Assembly (NCBI RefSeq): GCF_018687785.1
Contig: NZ_LTBL01000001.1
Span: forward strand, 1,231,780 to 1,295,779
DNA: 64,000 bases
Reading direction: 5' to 3'
From: Methanovulcanius yangii
GTDB lineage: Archaea > Halobacteriota > Methanomicrobia > Methanomicrobiales > Methanomicrobiaceae
Shown: in pieces, positions 61,135 through 64,000 of the stretch
How positions within the stretch are numbered: the first letter of the stretch is position 1
How the letters are laid out: every line of letters starts with the position of its first letter
The notes under the pieces: model-generated
The model's database searches: none
What the model saw: only the letters and a program-made list of their open reading frames with translations
Told to the model about the DNA's origin: nothing
Position numbers and translations under genes: made by a program

Positions 61135-62513
61135 ATCAGCTCCCTGACTTCATCCGGTTCCAAGGCGATACCGGTGAACCGCTCGAACTGGCCGCACGCC
61201 TGGTGAATGAACATCTCTGTTCCCGGTATGCAGATGCATCCTGCCGCCCGGGCCTCACGGATGAGCGGGGTCGCGGGTGGTGTATAGACCAAATCAAAGA
61301 CCGTCTGCCCTTCGTGCAGTTGATCCCGCCGGAGAAGAGGCGGCAGGGCGCCCCCCATTCCGACGGACGTCGCATTAATGATGATATCGAATGCATCCGC
61401 CTTATAATCATCCGGAACCCCGGCGGCACAGTCGAACCGTTCTCCCGCCTCCCTGGCACGAGCCGCGGTGCGGTTCAGTACGGTCACCCCGCACCCCAGC
61501 GACTGGAGAGCGTAGATGGCGGCATACGCGGCCCCGCCCGCACCAAAGACCACCGCCTCCCCTGCCGGAGTATCCTCGAGAGGACGGCGAATACCCAGCC
61601 AGTCGGTATTCGAACCCATGGTTCGTCCCCCACACTGCACCACCGTATTGACCGCACCGATTTCCCGGGCATCAGGGGTGATGGCATCACAGTACCGCAT
61701 GACGTCCTGCTTGAAGGGAATAGTGACGGAGAGGCCCTTCATCCCGGCCCTGTTGAACTGTGCCATGATAGCTGCAAGGTCGGGATGTTCAATGCGGGTA
61801 TAGAACGCATCGAGCCGGTACTTTTCAAAGAGCGGGTTGAAGACGGACGGACTTATCGAATGCAGACATGGGTTGCCGATGACGGCATACAGACCGTTAT
61901 GCCAGGATGCCCCTGTCCGTATGCGGGTATGAACCACATTCCGCTCGCCCGCCGGAATCATGGTCGTGTCAAGAAACGACAGCAACTCCGACAGTGCATT
62001 CACCGGGAGGGACCCCTTCTCCGCCGCTTCAAGAATCACCCTGCAGAGTGCTGCGGGCGTCTCTTCATCGGCCCTCAGGCAGAGATCGGCCGCTGCCCGG
62101 TAGCGGGCACGCCTGCGCTCAAGAACCGCTGCCACCTCCTCATCATGAGAGAGGGAGGTCAGCGCAGGGCGCATGCCCCCCCGGGTCCTGTCAGCAAGAA
62201 CCGCCGCGGAGGCCTCGAGAAAGACCACCATGGCCTCCCTTCGCAGCATTCGGACATTCTCAGTCCTGCAGACTGCCCCCCCGCCGGTTGCGATCACCAG
62301 GGGGCCTTCGGGAAGGTTTTGTATCACCTCTGTTTCATAGTCCCTGAAAGCATCCTCTCCATCCGCACGGAACAACTCCTCCACCGTCCGCCCGGTCCGG
62401 CTCACAATTTCCTCATCTGTATCAATGAACGGGACACCACATGCCTGTGCCACCATGGGCCCGATCGTGGACTTGCCGGAACCCCGTGGTCCGATGAGGA
62501 CGATGCGCTTCAT
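61131..62513 (-). CDS. aroKE: Bifunctional shikimate kinase / shikimate dehydrogenase fusion
   Basis: A 460-residue fusion catalysing two shikimate steps. The N-terminal ~165 residues are a bacterial-type P-loop shikimate kinase: KRIVLIGPRGSGKSTIGPMV with Walker A, FIDTDEEIVSRTGRTVEELF, and the substrate GGG in VIATGGGAVC. From about residue 215 onward lies shikimate dehydrogenase: HSISPSVFNPLFE (shikimate site), VTIPFKQDVM with the catalytic Lys, GSNTDWLGI with the Asp, and the NADP loop VVFGAGGAAYAAI. Most methanogens are reported to use a GHMP-type shikimate kinase, so the AroK-like domain is notable. The start is MKRIVLIG, overlapping the aroA stop; 18 more codons are open upstream. Confidence 0.9.
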   Translation of the reverse strand: MKRIVLIGPRGSGKSTIGPMVAQACGVPFIDTDEEIVSRTGRTVEELFRADGEDAFRDYETEVIQNLPEGPLVIATGGGAVCRTENVRMLRREAMVVFLEASAAVLADRTRGGMRPALTSLSHDEEVAAVLERRRARYRAAADLCLRADEETPAALCRVILEAAEKGSLPVNALSELLSFLDTTMIPAGERNVVHTRIRTGASWHNGLYAVIGNPCLHSISPSVFNPLFEKYRLDAFYTRIEHPDLAAIMAQFNRAGMKGLSVTIPFKQDVMRYCDAITPDAREIGAVNTVVQCGGRTMGSNTDWLGIRRPLEDTPAGEAVVFGAGGAAYAAIYALQSLGCGVTVLNRTAARAREAGERFDCAAGVPDDYKADAFDIIINATSVGMGGALPPLLRRDQLHEGQTVFDLVYTPPATPLIREARAAGCICIPGTEMFIHQACGQFERFTGIALEPDEVRELI

Positions 62514-63781
62514 ATTCCCGCCCCCCCGAGGGCATCCCAGAACCCGGGAAATGACTTGCTGACGCACTCAGCGTCTTTGATGGTGACATCCCCGCGACCA
62601 AGGGCAACCACCGCACCACTCATGGCCGTCCGGTGATCATCAACCGGGTCAAGCATCCCGCCGCCGGGCCGGGTTCCCGGATGGATGGTAAGAGAATCAT
62701 CCCCGACATCCACAGAGGCACCGGCACATGCGCTGATTGCCACAACGGCTGCAACCCTGTCACTCTCCTTGTGCCGGAGGTTTGCCGTCCCCTCTATGCT
62801 GGTCGGGCCCGCCGCAAAGGACGCAACAGCGGCCACGGTCTGGATGATATCGGGGGTCTGGGCCATATTGAGGGAGACTCCCACAAGGGGCCCGTCCCGT
62901 TCGACGGTCACAATCCCGGCCCCCGTATGGACCGAGCACCCCATCTCCTCAAGGATGTCAAGCATTCGGCGATCGCCCTGAAGAGAGGATGGATTGAGAT
63001 TACTGACGGTGACACATCCGCCGCATACCGCGGCTATCGCAAAGAAGTAGGATGCTGACGAATAGTCCCCTTCGACACGGTAGTCGCAGGCGCGGTATCC
63101 CCGATTGTGAATCACCATTCTTCCATCGCTCCTATGGATCACATCCGCGCCGAAACGGCCCATCACATCGGCAGTAAGGTCCACATATGAACGCGACACA
63201 CCCGGGCTCATGAGCGTGATCTCCACCGGTTCTTCTGCACAGGGGGCCGCCATCATGACAGAGGAGACGAACTGGCTGGAGATCCCTGCATCGATGGCGA
63301 CCGGTCCACCCATGAGCCTCCCGGTGACGGTGACAGGTGGGTATCCCTCCTGATTTTCATAGACCACCGCGGCCCCGATCGTCCTGAGCGCCTCGGCAAG
63401 GGGCCCTATCGGGCGTTCCTGCATCCGGGATGAACCGGTCAGGGTGACGGGGTGACGGTGGAGAAGGCCAACAGATGCGAGAAGCCGCAGGGTTGTCCCG
63501 GAATTGCGGCAGTCCAGGGTCACCGCCCCTCTGCCGCTGTCAAGAGTACATCCTGCCCCATCAACAATGATATCATCTCCCACATCCTCCATCAGGACTC
63601 CCATCTGCGCAAGTCCGGTACGGGTACACATGGTATCCTCCGACCGGAGAGAGCGGGTGATGGCGGAAGAACCTCCGTTTGCAAGGGATGCTGCAATGAA
63701 GGCACGGTGGGTGCCGCTCTTTGAGGGGGGCGCAGTAAACCTCTGTTCAATATTTTCAAGGCGGGGGAGACGGATATTCAC
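62510..63781 (-). CDS. aroA: 5-enolpyruvylshikimate-3-phosphate synthase
   Basis: Transfers enolpyruvate from PEP to shikimate 3-phosphate. The 423 residues show APPSKSGTHRAFIAASLANG at the N-terminus, LDCRNSGTTLRLLASVGLLH, SSRMQERPIGPLAEAL with catalytic residues, and LRHKESDRVAAVVAI near the end. The GTG start (MNIRLPR) directly follows the pheA TAA, with ATGGAGGAG as ribosome binding site inside the pheA end. Confidence 0.96.
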   Translation of the reverse strand: MNIRLPRLENIEQRFTAPPSKSGTHRAFIAASLANGGSSAITRSLRSEDTMCTRTGLAQMGVLMEDVGDDIIVDGAGCTLDSGRGAVTLDCRNSGTTLRLLASVGLLHRHPVTLTGSSRMQERPIGPLAEALRTIGAAVVYENQEGYPPVTVTGRLMGGPVAIDAGISSQFVSSVMMAAPCAEEPVEITLMSPGVSRSYVDLTADVMGRFGADVIHRSDGRMVIHNRGYRACDYRVEGDYSSASYFFAIAAVCGGCVTVSNLNPSSLQGDRRMLDILEEMGCSVHTGAGIVTVERDGPLVGVSLNMAQTPDIIQTVAAVASFAAGPTSIEGTANLRHKESDRVAAVVAISACAGASVDVGDDSLTIHPGTRPGGGMLDPVDDHRTAMSGAVVALGRGDVTIKDAECVSKSFPGFWDALGGAGI

Positions 63782-64000
63782 TTATTTCTCCTCCATCAAG
63801 CCATAGCATCCCAGATGCTTCACCTCTGCCATCGAGCGGAGCCTGGAAAGGGCACAATCGAGCCCCTCGCCTACGGCTACGTCGATGAAGAAGACATAGT
63901 TCCCAATGTCCCGCTTCGATGGTCGCGATTCAATCCTCGTGAGGTTGAGGGAGAGCGAATAGAATATCCCCAGGATCTCATACAGCAGGCCGGGACGATC
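63782..64000 (-). CDS. pheA: Prephenate dehydratase, C-terminal ACT domain (partial)
   Basis: The last 72 codons of a gene that continues beyond the window. They encode the C-terminal ACT domain of prephenate dehydratase, which senses phenylalanine: DRPGLLYEILGIFYSLSLNL and the ESRPSKRDIGNYVFF motif, ending VKHLGCYGLMEEK. The enzyme makes phenylpyruvate from prephenate. It lies immediately upstream of aroA in the same operon. Confidence 0.93.
   Translation of the reverse strand, partial: DRPGLLYEILGIFYSLSLNLTRIESRPSKRDIGNYVFFIDVAVGEGLDCALSRLRSMAEVKHLGCYGLMEEK

Overview
The window is archaeal and comes from a hydrogenotrophic methanogen, most likely a member of the order Methanomicrobiales (genus not decidable by eye). 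The evidence is the F420-dependent C1 enzymes Mtd and Mer, a Tfx regulator, an archaeal S10/spc/alpha-like ribosomal operon with Rnp1, S4e, L19e and L32e, RfcL, Nop5/fibrillarin, Cbf5, AMP phosphorylase, archaemetzincin and a PGF-CTERM S-layer glycoprotein of the Methanoculleus/Methanofollis type. I see no insertion sequence, CRISPR array or prophage. The only mobile-type gene is a lone tyrosine recombinase at the left edge.

Layout. 0-6.4 kb: a probable start of a ribbon-helix-helix gene with tandem operator-like repeats, a tyrosine recombinase, replication factor C large subunit, a UPF0146 protein, archaemetzincin, and a universal-stress-protein / ArsB-NhaD permease / universal-stress-protein module. 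6.4-10 kb: an ECF-type transporter with two tandem S components, a fused S-A-A' gene and EcfT, behind a promoter carrying three TGTACA-like boxes at 10-bp spacing; tryptophan is the best substrate guess. 10-24.5 kb: one long minus-strand operon from L3 to SecY, adenylate kinase, an EMC3/YidC-like insertase and CMP kinase, preceded by a strongly structured leader. 25-28.6 kb: tfx, mtd, a GalT-like protein and mer. 28.8-31 kb: a divergent tubulin/FtsZ-like protein with a repeat-bearing tail, then a dUTPase-like gene and tRNA-Arg. 31.8-40.6 kb: cell-surface proteins (von Willebrand A protein, PEGA/carboxypeptidase-regulatory repeat protein, S-layer protein) around AMP phosphorylase. 41-47.6 kb: tRNA-Gln, DUF1614, fibrillarin/Nop5, a Na+/Ca2+ exchanger, a TctA-like permease, hemD, cbf5 and tRNA-Ser. 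47.8-54.4 kb: an orphan 7TM histidine kinase, rubredoxin, a zinc-type ABC importer and a four-repeat META lipoprotein. 54.6-64 kb: indolepyruvate oxidoreductase IorAB, tRNA-Ile, two unknown genes, an MtaB methylthiotransferase and an aromatic operon (pheA-aroA-aroKE-aroC-GNAT).

Two themes stand out. Aromatic metabolism recurs: a probable Trp importer, IorAB and the shikimate operon. The mtd and mer promoters also share a sequence word at their start sites. Three genes carry single-site lesions: an in-frame TAA near the end of the permease, a -1 shift at a C-run inside the ABC signature of the ECF ATPase, and one extra A in the otherwise intact adenylate kinase. Because adenylate kinase should be essential, base-level sequence errors must be excluded before any recoding or pseudogene story is accepted.

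All calls come from reading the sequence and recalled family knowledge. No database search was run.
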